Shown here: piece after piece, positions 10,601 to 21,996 of the stretch | How the letters are laid out: each line of letters starts with the position of its first letter | Position numbering within the stretch: the stretch's first letter is position 1 | Assembly (NCBI GenBank): GCA_965240325.2 | Contig: OZ251238.1 | Coordinates: 1,550,001 to 1,614,000, forward strand | Length of the DNA stretch: 64,000 nucleotides | Direction: 5' to 3' | Source of the DNA: Rebecca billardiae RCC1528 | Taxonomy: Eukaryota; Haptophyta | Made by a program: the position numbers and the translations under genes | Notes under the pieces: generated by a model | Told to the model about the DNA's origin: nothing | Databases searched by the model: none | Seen by the model: the letters and a program-made list of their open reading frames with translations, nothing else

Positions 10601-13405
10601 CGGGCGCGCGCGCGGCAGCGGCGCGCGCGCGGGCGCGCGTGCGCACGCACCTGCGCCATGGTGGCGGCGCGGACGTAGCGCATGGCGGGCGCGCCGTGCA
10701 TGTTTGAGAGCGCGCCGCGCGCCGCGACAACCAGCGGGTCCCCCGCCTCCGCCTCGCCACCGCCCTCCTCCTCCTCCTCCGCCCAGCCCGCCAGCGCAAG
10801 CAGTCGCGTCTCGAGCGAGCTCTCAAGCAGCAGCTGCGCCACCGACACGTCTGACGAAACGTCGGGGTCGGCGAGCGCGTTCTGCAGCGCGGCGAGCGCG
10901 TACAGCGTGACCACGCCGTCGTCCGACTCGTTCACCAGGTGCACGCACAGCTCGAGGCCGCCCGAGGTCGTGATCTGCGGACGGCGCGAGATTGCGAACA
11001 GATTGCGGTGGCGCGGGCGCGAGATTGCGCGCAGATTGCGGGGGCGCAGGCGGGGGATGGCGGCGTGAGAAGGCGCGCGGACGGCCGCGAGCGCACCCGC
11101 ACCCGCAGCCGCACGGCCGCAGGGAACGCGCACGCGCGCACGCGCGCGCAGGCTGGGGCGCACTGGGATGCGCGCAGGGGCGGGCGGCGCAGGGCGGGGC
11201 AGGCGCAGGGGCGGGCGCGCAGGGGCGGGCGCAGGGCGGGCGGCGCACGTTGACCGCCGCGCCCATGTCTGCGAGGTTGGCGAGGCAGCAGGCCGCGAGC
11301 GCGATCGAGCCGTCGCCCTCGGCGGTGCCGAGGGTCCACGCCTCCTCGATCAGCGCGAGCAGGTGCGGCAGGCACGACGGCGCCGCCGCCGTGCCCGCGG
11401 GCGCGTCGGCGGCCGAGTGCGGCGCGAGCGCGGCGACAATCAATTCATCCTCCTCCGGCGCAGCGCGCGCCAGGAGCGTAGCAACGGCCACGCAGAGGGC
11501 GTTGCGGCTCTCGAGGTCGGAGGGCGGCGCGGAGCGCAGCCCGGCGGCGAGCGCGCGCGCCTCGGCGGCCGCGCTGCCGTCGGCCACGCCGCCCTCCGCC
11601 AGCTGCTGCTGCGGCTGCGGCTGCTGATGCTGCTGCTGCTGCGGCTGCGGCTGCTGCGGCGGTCCGACCAGCTGTTGGATGGACGTGCGCGGTGAGCGCG
11701 TTGGCGGCCCCTCGCCGAGCGCGTGCAGGCGGGAGGCGCGCGAGGCGCGGGACTGGCGCGAGAGGCGGGAGGCGCGGAGCGTGGGCGAGGCGCCGGCGGC
11801 GGCGGCGGGCGCGGCGGCGGCGGCGGCGGAGAAGGAGGAGCTCACCACGGACGCGGCGGCGGCGGCGGCGGTCGCGGCCGCCGCCTCGGCCGCGGGCGAG
11901 CGCAGGCGCTCTGCGGCGGGCGCCGCCGCGGCGGGCGCGGCGGCGGGCGCGGCGGCGGGCGCGGCGGCGGACGCGACGGCGGCCGCGGCGGCGGCGCCGC
12001 CGAGGCTCTCGCGCCGCTTCTGCTCCACGCGCTGCGCGGCCACGCCCAGCGCGTGCGTCACCGCCTCCGCCTCGATCACCGAATCCCGGCGCACGAGAAA
12101 GCCGCGCGCGACGGCTTGCACGCGCGTGGCCGCGGCGCCGTCCGCGCCGTCCGCGCCGCGCGCGTCGGCGTCGGCGTCGGCGTCGTCGGTGGCGCCGACG
12201 CGGGCCTCGAGGGCGGCGATCTCGCTCGACTCGGCGCGCGAGAGCCGCGGCGGCCGCTCGCGCGGCGGCAGCACCAGCCCGCCGCCCGGCCCCGGGGCAG
12301 AGGCGGCGGCGGCGGCGGCGGCGGCGGCCGCGCCGTCCGCGGCCGCGCCGCCGCCGCCGAGCGCGCCGAGCGCGCGCGGCGTGGGCGGGAGGCGCGAGGG
12401 CGTCTCGGCGGTGGCGGTGGCCGCCGCGTCCGACGCGAGCGCCGCCGCCTCGTTGCTCAGGTGCGTCGCGTCGTACGACCCCGCCACGCGCCGCACGCGC
12501 GCGAGCGCGCGCGCCGCCGCGTGCGCCACTGCCTCGACCAGGCTGGCCTGGCCGTCGGGTGCGGCGGGCGCGGCGGGCGCGGTGCTGGCGTGCGCGTCGG
12601 CGGCGGCGGAGGCGAGCGCGAGGAGCGGCGGCAGCGCGCCCGCCTCGAGCAGCCGCACCACCGCCGCCTCCGCCAGCAGCAGCTTCTGCAGCCCGGCCAC
12701 CACGAGGTAGGCCGTGGGCGCGGCGGCGGCCGAACCAAACTGCGGGCGCTCGGCGGCGGCGGCGGCGCGCGGGTGCGGGTGCGGGCTGGGCGAGCCGCTG
12801 GCGGCGCCGCTCGCCGAGCCGAGCCGGATCGCGCGCTTCGGCGGCGGCGGCGAGTCGCGGTACGGCTCGTCCGCGCCGGGCGCCAGCCGGTGCAGCAGCA
12901 GCGAGTAGAGCTCCACGCCGCCCGCGGCGGTGACGCCGCCGCGCGCGCCGACGGCCGAGGCGTTGCCGAGGAGGGAGAGCGCGGCGTGGAGCGCGCGCAC
13001 GGGCGGCGCGGGCGGGCTGCCGCCCCGCGCGCCGCCGCTCGCGCTCCCGCCGCCGTCGGGCGCGTCCGGCGGCACCGTCGGCGGCGGCGACGCGGGCCGG
13101 CGGTGGAACGTGTGGCCGAGCGCGACAAAGGCCTCGTCGGCGACGGCGTGGGCGAAGGCGACGACGGCGGGGAGGAGCTCCGCCTGCGCCACGTCCGCGA
13201 GCAGCGCCGACGCCGACGCGCCGTCCACGCCGTACAGCCGGCGCGCGACCGCCTCGAGCGCCGCCGCGGCGTCCGAGCGGTCGGCCGCCGCGTCGGCGCG
13301 GCCGCGGAGGAGGGCGGCGGCGGCGAGCACGTCGGCGCGCGCGGCGTCGAGCGGCGCGGGGTCGTCCGGCCGCGCGGACGCCGCCTCTTTCGGCGTGTCG
13401 CCCAT
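5269..13405 (-). CDS. Giant armadillo-like / IQ-motif, alanine-rich coiled-coil protein (six exons)
   Basis: Spliced model of 2,452 aa on the minus strand. Exons are 13405-11249, 10974-10651, 10547-10254, 10141-9878, 9716-9634 and 9505-5269. Introns are GT-AG, phase 0 four times then phase 2, and phases agree across every junction. The first 1,100 residues read as helical armadillo-like repeats (for example GLELCVHLVNESDDGVV). IQ motifs occur at about 424 (TRVQAVARGFLVRR), across the exon 2/3 junction (MAQ then AATRGWLVRSAR) and at about 1122 (TRVQAHARRRLGARR). Next come seven IQ-like units lacking the usual Gln, a long Ala/Glu-rich coiled coil, a Gly/Ser/Pro-rich region, and a C-terminal PWHNSLGVLNVVYSGV patch. 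The ATG at 13405 (MGDTPKEAAS) was preferred over the upstream start at 13510. A calmodulin-binding cytoskeletal or flagellar role is plausible but inferred. The Ala-rich tail is the least certain part. Confidence 0.68.
7020..8120 (-). repeat. Alanine-rich coiled-coil coding block
   Basis: About 365 codons inside the last exon of the armadillo/IQ gene are dominated by GCG/GCC (Ala) with interspersed Glu, Arg and Asp, including long GCC/GGC microsatellites near 7560-7605. The heptad-like Ala/Glu pattern suggests a long helix. All frames are open here because of the GC bias. Confidence 0.6.
8330..8990 (-). repeat. Array of seven degenerate IQ-like units
   Basis: Within the last exon the protein repeats a core of the form AIAAxxRGRxxRxx: AIAAVARGRAARAA, RVGAAWRGRAARRA, AIAAAARGRAQRAA, AIAAAARGRAARAA, RLGAAWRGRAARRE, AIAAAERGRAARAA and AIGGAARGMLGRRR. 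RG and the basic position of the IQ consensus are kept, but Gln is replaced by Ala or Gly. Confidence 0.65.
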
Positions 13406-13700
13406 GCTGCCGCCGGGCGGCCGGTGTGTGTGCGCGCTGCGCGTGGGCAGGGCCCTGTTGTTGCTGGGGGCTGCTGGAGAGCTTGCTGAGCGCAGCCGCC
13501 GAGTAACCAACGCGCCGCCGGCCGCAGCTGTTTTTTCGCTCGCGCGCCGAGGCGGCCTCCGATTTTATTAGTCGATGCGGGTACGCTTTGACTAGGGGCG
13601 GCCCGACGGCGGCGAAACCGAAAGCCGCGGCGGCCGGCGTTTCATCAACGCCGCCCACTTCATCAGAGCGCGCGCGGCAAGCTCAAAGCATGGCGGCCGC
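13406..13700. promoter_or_regulatory. Upstream region of the armadillo/IQ gene
   Basis: 295 bp between the NAT10 stop and the armadillo/IQ start, both genes on the minus strand. It should hold the NAT10 3' UTR and the promoter of the next gene. No clear core-promoter motif was seen. Confidence 0.3.
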
Positions 13701-16700
13701 TCAGCGCGACGGCGCGCGGTGGTGGCCCTTCTTGTGCTTCTTGCCGCCGGCGTGCGCCGGCTTGCCGCCGCCGTCGTGCCGCTTCTTGTGCGCGCCGCGC
13801 GCCTCGCCCCCGCCCTCGCCGCCGCCCTCGCCGCCGCCCGCCGCCAGCCGCACGCTCGCCGGCGCGGCGCCGGCGCGGCCCGGCTCGAGCGCCGCCGCCC
13901 AGTCCTCGTCCGTGCCGCGGATGGCGTAGCGCGCGAGGTCGGCGCCGAGCACGACGGCGCCCGCGCCGGCGGCGGCGGGCTCCGCCTCCGCCTCCGCGCG
14001 CGCCGCCAGCGCCGCGCTCGCGCGCGCGCCGCCCTCCGCCAGCTCGGCGCCGAGCGACGGCAGCGCGCCCGCGCGCGCCGCCGAGCGCCGCGCCGCCTCC
14101 GCCGCCGGGCCGTCGGTGGGCAGCTCGGCGGCTGCGCGCGCGCGCGGCACGGCGGGGCGCGGGGCAGGGCGTCGCGTGAGCGCGCGCGCGCGCGCGCGCG
14201 GCGCGCACCACGCGCCCGCCACAGCCGCGCCCACAGCCGCGCGCACCCGCGTCGGCCTCGTAGACCGCCAGGACTGTCTGGGACAGCTTCCGGACCGCCT
14301 TGTTGTACAGGGCGAGGAGCTGCGAGGCGGGGAGGCCGAGGCGCGCGGCGGTCTCGTCGACGCTCGACGCGCGCGGGCCGAGCTCCAGCAGGATCGCCTG
14401 CTGCACCGCCGACAGCCCCACCCGGACTCCCGGCTCCGGGCCGATGCAAAGGCTGGCCAGCGTCGGCGCGAGGTCGGCGACGAGCGAGTGGTCGAGCAGC
14501 GAGCGCGCGTAGGCGCGGAGGCGGCCGAGGTCGCGCGGGGTGAGGAGGACGTCGAGCTGCGCGGCGGAGAGCGCGCAGCCGGCCGCGCCGCCGCCCGCGC
14601 CGCCGCCGGGCAGCGGCTGCAGCAGCGCCAGCGCCGTCTGCGCGTCCACGCCCGCGCGCAGCCGCGCGCTCGGCAGCAGCCGCAGCAGCCGCCGCGCAAA
14701 GTCGGCGTGGTACGCGCGCACCCAGCTGTCGTCCGCGCCGTCCGCGTCGCCGAGCGCGCGCAGCAGCAGCGCCGAGTGCTCCCCCGTCAGCTCGTTCGGC
14801 GCCTGCCGCAGGTACACGGGCGCGTACCCCGCCTTGCGCCAGAACTGCAGCAGCGGGTAGGTGACGCCAAACGCGGTGCCGAGGTAGTCGAGGCGCTGCG
14901 GCGGCAGCTCGGCGAGGCGGCGGAGCAGCGGCGGCAGCGAGGACGCGGCGCGCGGCGCGAGCCGCTCCGCGCGCAGCCCGCCGCCACCCGCCGGCGGCGG
15001 CGCGGCGCGCGGCGCGTCCACGTCGACGGCGCCCGGCGGCGCGGCCGCGCCGAGCGCGCCACCGTACAGCGCCTGCAGCTGCTCGAGCGCGCGCCTGCCG
15101 TAGCCCATGCGCGCGAGGTCGGGGTGCGTGGCGATGCGCACGACGCGCGCGCCCGAGAGCGCGGCGAACGCGTCGTCGCAGAACGCCTGCGACACCGTCC
15201 ACGGCAGCAGGTCGCCCGCGGGCGCGAGGCCGCGCGAGCGGCCCGCGTCGAGCGCCGCGCGCGCCACGCGCCCCTCGAGCGCGAGCTGCACGACGCACAG
15301 AATGTCCGGGAGCCGGGCGGCGAGTCCGGCCGCGCCGCCGGCGGGCTCGGCGGGCAGCGGGCCGAGCAGCACGAACAGCCGGTGCTGCGGCGCGTCGGCG
15401 AGCAGCTGCAGGTCGTTGGGCGAGTTCTTGTAGTGCGAGGCCACACAGAGGCCGACCACGCGCTGCAGGAACGCCTCGGACGCGCTGCCGCCACGACCGC
15501 GCGCACGCACACGCACACCGCGCATGGGGGCAGGGCGCCGGTGAGCGCGCGCGCGCGCGTCGGCGCGGGCGAGGGCGAGGGTGAGGGTTTGCGCGCGCGC
15601 GCGCGGGGCGCGCACGGGTGGTAGGAGAAGAGGGCGTCCCTCTCGACCGCGTACAGCTCGCACGCGGACGGGTGCGGGCACGAGAGCACGGGGCGGACGG
15701 AGGCCTGCGCGTCGAGGCAGAGGAGCGCGTGGAGCCACGACTCGACGGCGTCGCCCGCCGCGTACCGGATCGGCTCGTCCAGGCTCACCTCGCGCAGCCG
15801 CGGCGCCGCCGCCGGGCCGGCGGCGCCGCCGCCGCCGCCCGAAGCGGCGCCGCCCGCCGCGGACGGCGCGGGCGCGGCGCCCTGCTCGCGCAGCGACTTG
15901 ATGAGCTTGAGCGAGAGCGCGCGGCCGGTGCCCTCGTACCCCGAGACGGTGGAGGAGAGCACGGTGACCCACGGCCCGAGCAGCCGCCTCACCACCGGCA
16001 GCGGGATCGCCGCCGCCTCGTCGACCACGACCAGCTCCGCGTGACGAAAGACGGCCGCGTCGGTGGGCTGCACGTACGCGACGGTCTGGCGGTGCGCGCG
16101 GAAGACCTCGACGCGGCCGATCACGCGCACGCCCTTGCCGCGGTGGTGCCCCTCCTCCCCGTCCCCGTCCCCGCCGTCCCCACCACCGCCACCACCACCA
16201 CCACCGCCACCACCCGCCGCCAGCTCGTGCACCGCGTAGTCCGCGTGCTCCTGGTACGCGAGCGCGTCCAGCCCTTTGAAGAGAAACTCAAAGACGGTCT
16301 GGATGTTCTCGGGGGCGGGCGCGGTGAGGAAGATGTTGGAGTAGCCGTGGCCCACCGCGGCGGCGAGGGCGAGGCCGAGCGCGGCCGACTTGCCGCGCCC
16401 GCGCGCCGCCGTGAGCGCCACCGTCTGCCGCGCCGCGCGCTCGGCCACCGCCTCGGCGACGCTGAGCAGAGCGCGCGCCTGGTCGGGCGTGCGGCACAGC
16501 GGGAGGAGCGCGCCGGCGATGGGCACGTCGCGCAGCGAGGCGACCACCTCGTCGAGCTCCGCCTGCGCCGCGCCGCCCCCGCCGCCGCCCGCCCCCCCCT
16601 CCCCCGCGCCGTGCGCGCCCTCCCCCAGCGGCAGCACGTTCAGCTCGTCGTCGAGCACGAGGCAGCGGCCGCACGCGGAGAGGGAGAGGAGGAAGCGCTC

Positions 16701-17406
16701 GTTGAAGCGCGGGGCGAGGGCGGCGTGCGCGTGCGTGCGGTACCGCGCGTGCGCGTCCATCGCCAGCGTGTACAGCTGCGTGAGCGACGCCATCGTCTTG
16801 AGCAGCAGCACGACGAGCCCGCCGCCTTCGACCGTCTCGACGACGCGCGCGAGCGTCGACGGCGTGAGCGCCTCAAAGTCCTGGAGGACGGCCATGCCGA
16901 AGGTGCGGCCGAGCACGCGCGCCGAGTCGCGGTAGTACGCGTACGTGATCTCCGTCGCCGAGATGAACAGCTCGAACGGGTCCGCCGCCGCGGACGCGTC
17001 GTCGAGCAGCCCGCGGCGCTGCGCCTTCTTGATCTGGCCGATCCGCTTCTTGCGGTGCGAGGAGAAGCCGAGGTCCTTCTTGTAGCACCAGAGGACGGAG
17101 GGGCGCGCGCGGACGGAGGCCTTCGAGAGCATGTAGTGCAGGTTCACCACCTGCTCCTTGCCGCCGTCGCCCACGAGCACGACGAGCGAGCGGTGGCGCG
17201 CGGCCACGCCGCCCTCGACGAGCGCGCGCACGCGCGCGTCCACCTTCTGCGCGGCCGCGCGCGTTGTTTTGGTGGGGTTTGGGTGGGCGGAGGGGGGAAA
17301 AGGGGGGTGCGTGTGGGCCACCACGCGCCACCGCCGCCGCCGCCGCCGCGCGCGCGCGCGCGGCGTGGTGCGCGCGGCGTGGTGCGCGCGCGCGCGCCTT
17401 GCGCAT
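13701..17406 (-). CDS. NAT10: RNA cytidine acetyltransferase NAT10/Kre33 (four exons)
   Basis: Spliced model of 1,102 aa for the ATP-dependent enzyme that makes N4-acetylcytidine in 18S rRNA and some tRNAs (nucleolar; human NAT10 is 1,025 aa). Exons are 17406-17398, 17246-15616, 15484-14247 and 14131-13701. Exon 1 encodes only MRK; joined to KVDARVRALVEGGVAARHRS it matches the family N-terminus, but it needs a GC-AG intron. Landmarks are KARPS-like ARPSVLWCYKKDLGFSSHRK, GRTFGMAVLQDFEALTPS, the P-loop TAARGRGKSAALG (about 284), ELVVVDEAAAIPLPV (about 411), STVSGYEGTGRALSLKL, VASHYKNSPNDLQLL, the GNAT segment RVVRIATHPDLARMGYG (about 658), and LDYLGTAFGVTYPLLQFW. The tail is Lys/His-rich, as expected for a nucleolar protein. 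Exon 2 holds a variable poly-Gly stretch. Intron 2 (15615-15485) restores FSYHP/ASEAFLQR exactly. Confidence 0.95.
17247..17397 (-). other. Putative GC-AG intron after a 9-nt first exon of NAT10
   Basis: On the minus strand ATGCGCAAG is followed by GCGCGC, with no usable GT directly after the MRK codons. The acceptor GCGCAG precedes AAGGTGGAC (KVD). A pyrimidine-rich tract (about 17285-17310) lies upstream of the acceptor. The alternative is an unseen upstream start exon. Confidence 0.5.
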
Positions 17407-17723
17407 CTCGCGCCAGGCTTTGACTGGGAGGTTGGCTTCGTGGCCCGGCGGCCGCCGTTGTCAGCCGGACGCACGCCGAGCGGCGCGCCCGGACCGCCGT
17501 TCGGGTCTCACTTGAGCCGACTCGGACGACGAAGCCGGCTCGATGAGGAGGACAGATCGCCATCTCCCCGCGTCGCCGCGGTGGTAGATACGTTTTTTTG
17601 GCGGCTGCTGCCCATCCCACAGTGGAGGAGGGCTCGCGCGCTGGCTGTGGAGCGCCGTGTGCACGGCGGGCGCCACCGCGGCTCGCTGGCTTTGGCTGCT
17701 CGGCGCGCGGCGCGCGGGCGGGC
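17407..17723. promoter_or_regulatory. Divergent promoter region (NAT10 / nucleoside-hydrolase-TIR-like gene)
   Basis: 317 bp between divergent start codons. It includes less GC-biased stretches near 17410-17450 and a short T-run near 17593. No definite core element was recognised; the role is inferred from position. Confidence 0.4.
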
Positions 17724-19566
17724 ATGCGGCGGCAGGAGCACTTCCGCCTCGTGCTCGTCACCGACCCGGGCCCCGACCCGGACGACGTCAAGGTGCGCCG
17801 CCGCCGCGCGCGCGCGCGCGCGCGCGCGCCCACCCCGAGCCCGCGCCGACCGCCGACCGCCGACCGCCGACCGCCGACCGCGCGCCGCGCGCCGCGCGCC
17901 GCGCGGCGGGGCAGACGCTGCTCGTGGCGGCGGTGCACCACACCACGCGCCCGAGCTTCACCTTCGAGGCCGCCATCGCCAACGGCGGCGAGCAGCCGCT
18001 CGCGCGCGCCAAGCTCGCGCGCTGCCTGCTCGACCACGTCGGCGCGCACGACGTGCCCGTGGGCGTGGGCAGCGCGGGGAAGGCGTACGCGGCGCAGCCG
18101 CACGAGTACGCGATCTCGGGGTACGAGTCCGTCGACGAGTCCCGGCTGCACGACGGCGCCGACCTCCTCCGCCGCACGCTGCGGCGCGCGGCCAAGCGCT
18201 CGCTTACCGTCGTGTGCATCTCGGGGCTGCGCGATTTCGCCGACGCGATCGCGCGCGACGAGGCGGGCGTGCTGCGCGCGGTGCGCGCGGTGGTGGTGCA
18301 GGGCGGGCTCGAGCCCGACGACGCCTCGCCCACCGGCTGGCGCGCCGACTCCTCCGTCAACAACGGCTTTGACCAGCCCGCGGCCGACGCGGTCTACGCC
18401 TTCTGCCTCGGCAAGGGCGTGCCGCTGACCGTCGTCTCGCGCAACGCGGTGCCGCTGCTGCCGATGCAGCTCGCGAAGAGCTTCGCGGAGCGCACGCAGT
18501 GCCCCGTGATGCGCTACCTCGCCGACGCGCAGTTCCTCGGCCTCGAGGGCCTCTGGCTCAAGCTGTGCGAGGGGAGGCTGCCGCCGCGCTGCACCAAGGG
18601 CTGGTACTTTGCGACCTTCTGCGGCGTGGACGCGGCCGAGTTCGCGGCGTCGGGCTTCGAGGGGCTGGGGTCGGACGCGCGGATCTCGGCGCACCTGAAC
18701 GGGTACGTCAAGCCGTACGACGTGCTCGCGCTCATGGCCGCGCTCCCCGACACGCGGCCGCTCTTTGGCGCGGGCGCGCCGCCGGGCGAGCGCGTGCCGC
18801 CCGCGCGCGGCGGCGCGCCGCACCGGCTGCTGCTGCGCGTGGAGGACACGATCGACGTGTCGCACGTGCTCAAGCTGCTGCGCGACGCGTACCACGAGGT
18901 GGTGCTCGCCACGCGCACGCTCGCGCGCGCCGCCGCCGCCGAGCCCGACGCCGCCCAGCGCGCGGGCCACGACGACGACGGCGGCGGCGGCGGCGGCGGC
19001 GCGGGCGCGCGGCACGCGCGCCCGTCCGCGGGCGGCGTGGTCGAGCTGCCGCGCCCGCCGTCGCTCGGCTCGCTCGGCGCGCGGCCCACGCCGCCGGGCG
19101 GCGGCGGCGGTGGCGCCGAGCCCGCCCGCCCGCCCGCCGGCAGCGCCTCGCCGGGCGGCGCCGCGCTCGGCGTCGAGCTGCGGCTGCGCACGCACCTCAC
19201 GCTGCGCTCGCCCGACGCCAAGCACGAGGCGGCGGCGCGCGGCTCGTCCGCGTCGGTGGCGTCGGTGGACAGCGCGGGCTGTGGCGGCGGCGCGCCGCCC
19301 GCCACGCTGCCCGCCGCGCGCGACGGCTCGGGCGCCTTTGGCGCCGCCGGGTGCGGCGCGCTGCCGGGCGCCACGCCGGCGCTGCCGCTGCCGCCGGGCG
19401 CGGGCGGCGGGCCGCCGCCGATCGTCGGCTCGGCGGGGTGCTCCAAGCGGCACGCCGTCGACGCGTCCGGCGCGTTCCCCACCTCGTTCCTCGCCCAGCC
19501 CTCCGAGGGCGTCTTTGCGCGCAAGCGCGGCGCGGCGGCGAGCGCGCTGCCCGGCGCGGCGGCCGC

Positions 19567-19626
<60 letters not shown>

Positions 19627-21952
19627 CGAGCCGCCGCTCTCGATGGCGGAGGTGGAGGAGGGCGGCGAGGACGAGGCGGAGCAGGCGGCGGCGCCGACGG
19701 CGACGACGGCGCCCGCCGCCGCGCCCCGCCCCGCGCGCTGCTCGCGCCCGGCGCGCGGCTCGACCGAGTCCGCGGCCGGCGGCGGCGTCGGCGTCGGCCG
19801 GCACAGCAGCGGCAGCCGGCTCACCGCCGCTGGCAACGAGGGCGCGGACGCGTCCGCGGCGGAGGGCGTGCTGTCGCCCGAGGACATTGACGAGCTGCTC
19901 GGCCGCGCGGTGCGGCAGGTGGCGGCGCGGCGGCAGGGCGTCGCCGCCGCCGCCGCGCGCGCGGGCGCGCTCGCGGCCCTCGTGCTCGCCGCCGCGGCGC
20001 TCGCCGATTCGCTCGCGCTCGCGCTGCTGGGTAGCGGCGGCGGCGGCGGCGGCGGCGCGGCGGCGCTGGGCGCGCCGCTCGCGTCGGCGGCGGAGCCCGG
20101 GCCGTCGGCGCGCGCGCGCGCCGCGGCGCTGCTCGTGCTCACCGACCTCGCCCTCGCCCTCGCCTCCGTCGGCGTCGACGGCCTCGTCGACGTCGAGCGC
20201 GACGGCTCGGCCGCGCGCGTCGGCGGCTGCGCGGCGGTCGTGCGCGCGGCGCACGCGGGCCTCGCGGCCGCGCTCGCGGCCGCGCTCGCGGCGGCGGGCG
20301 ACGCGGCGGGCGGCGCGGCGTGCGCCGCGCTGGGCGGCGCGTACGCGGCGTGCGCGCTCGCGCTCGCGCTCTGCGCCGCGCTCGCCGCCGCGCCCGCCGG
20401 CGGCGGCGGCGCGCGCGCGCGCGCGCGCGCGGCCGGCTGGCGCGCGCTCGGCGCGTGCGCCGCCGCCGAGGCGGCGGTTCTCGGGCTGGGCGGCGCGCGC
20501 GGCTGCTGCGGCGCGGACGGCGCGGCGCTGCTGTGCGCCGCCGCGCTGCTCGCGCCGCTCGCCTGCGCCGCGCTCACCCGCGCCGTGCGCGAGGCCGCCG
20601 CGCGCGCGCTCGCCGCCGCCTTCGAGGCGCGCGGCGCGTACGCGCCGCTCGCCGGGCTGATCGGGTTTGGCGCGCGCGACGAGCTGGCCGTGTCGGCGCT
20701 CGTGCCCGAGGCGATGCGCGTGTTCCGCCCGGTCGCGCTCACGCCGCGCGCGCTGCGCTTCCTCGACCTCTCCACCGGCGGCGGCGCGGGCGCCGCCGCC
20801 GCCGCCGCCGGGCCCGACGCGGGCAGCGCGCACGGCCGCGCGGCGTGCGGCGCGGGCGCCGCCTACGCGGCGACGATCGCGGCCGAGGCGGACGCGGTGG
20901 CGAGCGTGCAGCAGCAGCAGCAGCAGCACGCGAAGCAGGAGGCGGAGGCGCAGCCGCAGGAGGAGGGGACGCCGCCGCGCGGCCGCGCGGCGCGCCGCTC
21001 GGCCGAGCGCCGCGGCCGGCCCGAGCGCGGCTCGGTCGGCGGCGGCGTCGACCGGCTGCTCGCGCCCGTCGCGCACAAGCTCGCGCGCGCGCCCGGCGCG
21101 GGCGGCGGCGCGGGCGGCGGCGCGCCGCTCGCGGACGCGTACGTCGTGCACGCGTGGGCGGACGACGCGGCGGGCAAGGCGGCGGCGCTGCGCGCGTGGG
21201 CGCTCGAGTTTGAGCGCGCGCGCGGCCGCGCGCCCGTCGTCTGGCTCGACGCGCTCTGCGCCGACCCGCTGCTCACCCCGCTCGAGGCCCTCGCGCACAT
21301 GCCCATCTATTTGGCGCGCTGCCGCTCACTGCTGCTGCTCGCCGGGCCGCGGATGACGGATCGGCTGTGGGTGGCGGCCGAGCTCTACTCGTGGCGCGCG
21401 TCGGGCGGGCTGGCGGAGCAGTGCGCGGTGGTGCTCGCCGCGCCCGAGGAGGCCGACGCCGCGCAGCGCGCCGCGCTCTGGGGCGAGGTCGTCGGCGCCT
21501 TCGACGCGTTCCACGTCATGTGGGCCGGCGCCGCCGACGACGACGTGCAGGCGCGGATCGCGCACGCCGTGACGCTCGCGACCGCGTCGCACTTCAACGA
21601 GGGGGTGCGCTCGTACCTCGAGCCCGTGCAGCGCGCGGCGGAGCGCGAGGCGAAGGCGGCGCGCGACGAGGCCAAGCGGCAGCAGCAGCAGCAGGGCGCC
21701 GAGGGCGCGGCGGGCGCCGCGCTGCCGCCGCCCGCCGGCGGCGCCGCCGCCGACGCCGATGCGTCCGCCGACGCGCTCGGCGCGCTCGGCGGCGCGCCCG
21801 GCGGCGCCGCGTCGCGCCGCGGCACCGGGCCGGCGGCGGACGCGGTCGCGGCGGCGACCGCGGCGGGCGGGCGCGCGTCGCGCATCAGCCCGCAGACGCC
21901 GACGCGCTGCCACGTCGGCGGCGCGCTCACCTCCATGTCGCGCGCGCTCATG

Positions 21953-21996
<44 letters not shown>

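Noticed and set aside
17144-21298. 1,384-aa minus-strand frame
   Set aside because: Overlaps both NAT10 exon 2 and the IUNH/TIR-like gene in antisense and shows no domain.
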